23,559 bases of DNA from JBCDCE01 sp039182515 (GTDB lineage Bacteria; Pseudomonadota; Alphaproteobacteria; Rhodobacterales; Rhodobacteraceae): assembly GCA_039182515.1 (NCBI GenBank), contig JBCDCE010000060.1, forward strand, positions 1-23,559, given 5' to 3'. The translations under genes were made by a program, and so were the position numbers. The notes under the pieces were generated by a model. The model did not search any database. It was not told where the DNA came from and worked only from the letters and a program-made list of their open reading frames with translations. Of this stretch, positions 22,771 through 23,559 are shown piece after piece. Positions within the stretch are counted from its first letter, which is position 1. Each line of letters opens with the position of its first letter.

Positions 22771-23317
22771 AAGGATTAACCCCCAAGAGAATGTGTACCA
22801 CTGCAATCGCGACGAACCCGGTGACACCTACAAGGGCCATGATTGCTTCAGATTTAATGGGCGCTGTTTCAGAACGCACCGGTTTTCCGTCTTGCTTGTT
22901 GATCAAGATCACTGAGCCGACAGCCCAGGCCAAAAGCCCACCAAAGAGCAGGATCGAAGCCAAATCTCCATTAACCAAAAGGTGCGCCACAGCCCAGATC
23001 TTAAAACCAATCAACTGCGGGTGTCCGATCCGCGCGATCTTGAGGTTGGGCGCAGCCATCGCGGAGAGATACACATAAAAAGCGACCAGCATTAAAAGGT
23101 TGTTGATGTGACGCAAGACGCTCGGCGGCGACCAAACCTCTATGAAAGGCGCCCAGCGATAGCCGTAGATCATTGCACCAAGCGAAATCAGCAACAGGAT
23201 CGTCACCAAGCCTTTACCAGGTTCGCCGAGCTTTGCACGTGCCTCGGGTGCAAGCCGCTTGAAGTAGTGCGCCCCGGTCCAAAGGGCCAAACCGACGATA
23301 AGAAGAAGAAATCCCAT
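22763..23317 (-). CDS. nnrU: NnrU-family integral membrane protein
   Basis: A 184-aa inner-membrane protein with five to six helices: about 2-14, 36-54, 72-90, 109-128, 133-146 and 161-182. NnrU was named from denitrification clusters, and related proteins share sequence with isoprenylcysteine methyltransferase-like membrane enzymes. Family features here include GLALWTGAHYFKRLAP, HINNLLMLVAFYVYLSA, IGHPQLIGFKIWAVAHLLVNGD and VVHILLG. The ATG at 23317 has GGAG at a proper distance; a GTG four codons earlier lacks one. There are no nitric-oxide or nitrite reductase genes here; it lies between mcl1 and mch. Its role in that setting is unknown. Confidence 0.8.
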   Translation of the reverse strand: MGFLLLIVGLALWTGAHYFKRLAPEARAKLGEPGKGLVTILLLISLGAMIYGYRWAPFIEVWSPPSVLRHINNLLMLVAFYVYLSAMAAPNLKIARIGHPQLIGFKIWAVAHLLVNGDLASILLFGGLLAWAVGSVILINKQDGKPVRSETAPIKSEAIMALVGVTGFVAIAVVHILLGVNPFG

Positions 23318-23427
23318 TGGCTGCTCCACGCATAAGCTGGTTGAAGTGGCGTCTGCGGAATATCTAGCTGTTTTTGGGTTTAAGCTAAAGACAGGGAGCT
23401 TGAGTGGCTTGGTGCCATGCTTGGAAT

Positions 23428-23559
23428 TTAGGCTTGTGCCATATCTGCAATCGCTGAGGCTTTTGCGAGGGTGGCGCGGGCGGACTCAATATCGAGGTTT
23501 TCAACAATTTTCCCATCGACCAAAGCAACACCCTGCCCCGCCGCTGCCGCCTCTTCAAA
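23428..23559 (-). CDS. mcl1: L-malyl-CoA / beta-methylmalyl-CoA lyase, C-terminal end only
   Basis: The last 43 codons of a leftward gene running off the right edge, ending at TAA (23430-23428). The visible piece, EEAAAAGQGVALVDGKIVEN followed by an Ala-rich helix and DMAQA, matches the C-terminus of HpcH/HpaI-type CoA lyases (CitE/Mcl). Because mch of the same pathway is two genes downstream, Mcl1 (beta-methylmalyl-CoA to glyoxylate plus propionyl-CoA) is the most likely identity. The active site is outside the window. The 110 bp between this stop and nnrU show no clear terminator, so read-through into nnrU-DUF1737-mch is plausible. Confidence 0.75.
   Translation of the reverse strand, partial: FEEAAAAGQGVALVDGKIVENLDIESARATLAKASAIADMAQA

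Noticed and set aside
1..23559. Search for CRISPR arrays, insertion sequences, tRNA or rRNA genes
   Set aside because: No regularly spaced repeats, no transposase or terminal repeats and no tRNA-like folds were noticed; reading by eye could miss a divergent tRNA.

Overview
The window looks like a chromosomal segment of an alphaproteobacterium of the Rhodobacterales (Roseobacter/Rhodobacter type). The reasons are an sdhC-sdhD-sdhA-(lipoprotein)-sdhB block with Rhodobacter-like proteins, three genes of the ethylmalonyl-CoA pathway (ecm, mch, the 3' end of mcl1), and dense gene packing with 1-13 nt overlaps. I see no rRNA, tRNA, insertion sequence, prophage or CRISPR array.

Positions 1-5664 hold a catabolic island. 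The start of a GcvA-type LysR regulator reads leftward. A five-gene rightward operon faces it: a CntA-like Rieske oxygenase, an SDR, an aminobutyraldehyde-type aldehyde dehydrogenase, a second SDR, and a carnitine-dehydrogenase-like 3-hydroxyacyl-CoA dehydrogenase. Three of the four junctions touch or overlap. The Rieske subunit has the mononuclear-site Glu typical of carnitine monooxygenase, so a quaternary-ammonium compound is the best guess for the substrate. No reductase gene is present locally, and carrying two SDRs is not the textbook carnitine route.

Positions 5787-11190 hold a DUF4345 membrane protein; ethylmalonyl-CoA mutase behind a clear sigma70 promoter and a TTTGCAAA palindrome; an overlapping leftward trio (NIF3/PII-like domain protein, two-TM protein, complete mandelate-racemase-type enolase-superfamily enzyme); and deoD.

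Positions 11191-15188 hold an RhlE-like DEAD-box helicase with a long basic tail, an aldo/keto reductase, and a TbpB-like surface lipoprotein gene broken by one in-frame amber codon.

Positions 15189-20760 are the succinate dehydrogenase locus. A convergently oriented FkbM methyltransferase/glycosyltransferase pair sits between sdhA and sdhB. Upstream of sdhC are two copies of the palindrome TGTGATCACA, 21 bp apart.

Positions 20784-23559 are a leftward operon: mcl1 (3' end), nnrU, a DUF1737 gene, mch, and a DUF4344 metallopeptidase. Acetyl-CoA assimilation (ecm, mch, mcl1) and succinate oxidation (sdh) are therefore encoded close together: the pathway makes glyoxylate and propionyl-CoA, and propionyl-CoA carbon enters the TCA cycle as succinyl-CoA just upstream of SDH.

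All functions are read from the sequence and remembered family motifs; no database search was run. The least explained parts are the Rieske operon, the NIF3-like/TM/racemase trio, the sdh operator array and the amber-interrupted lipoprotein.
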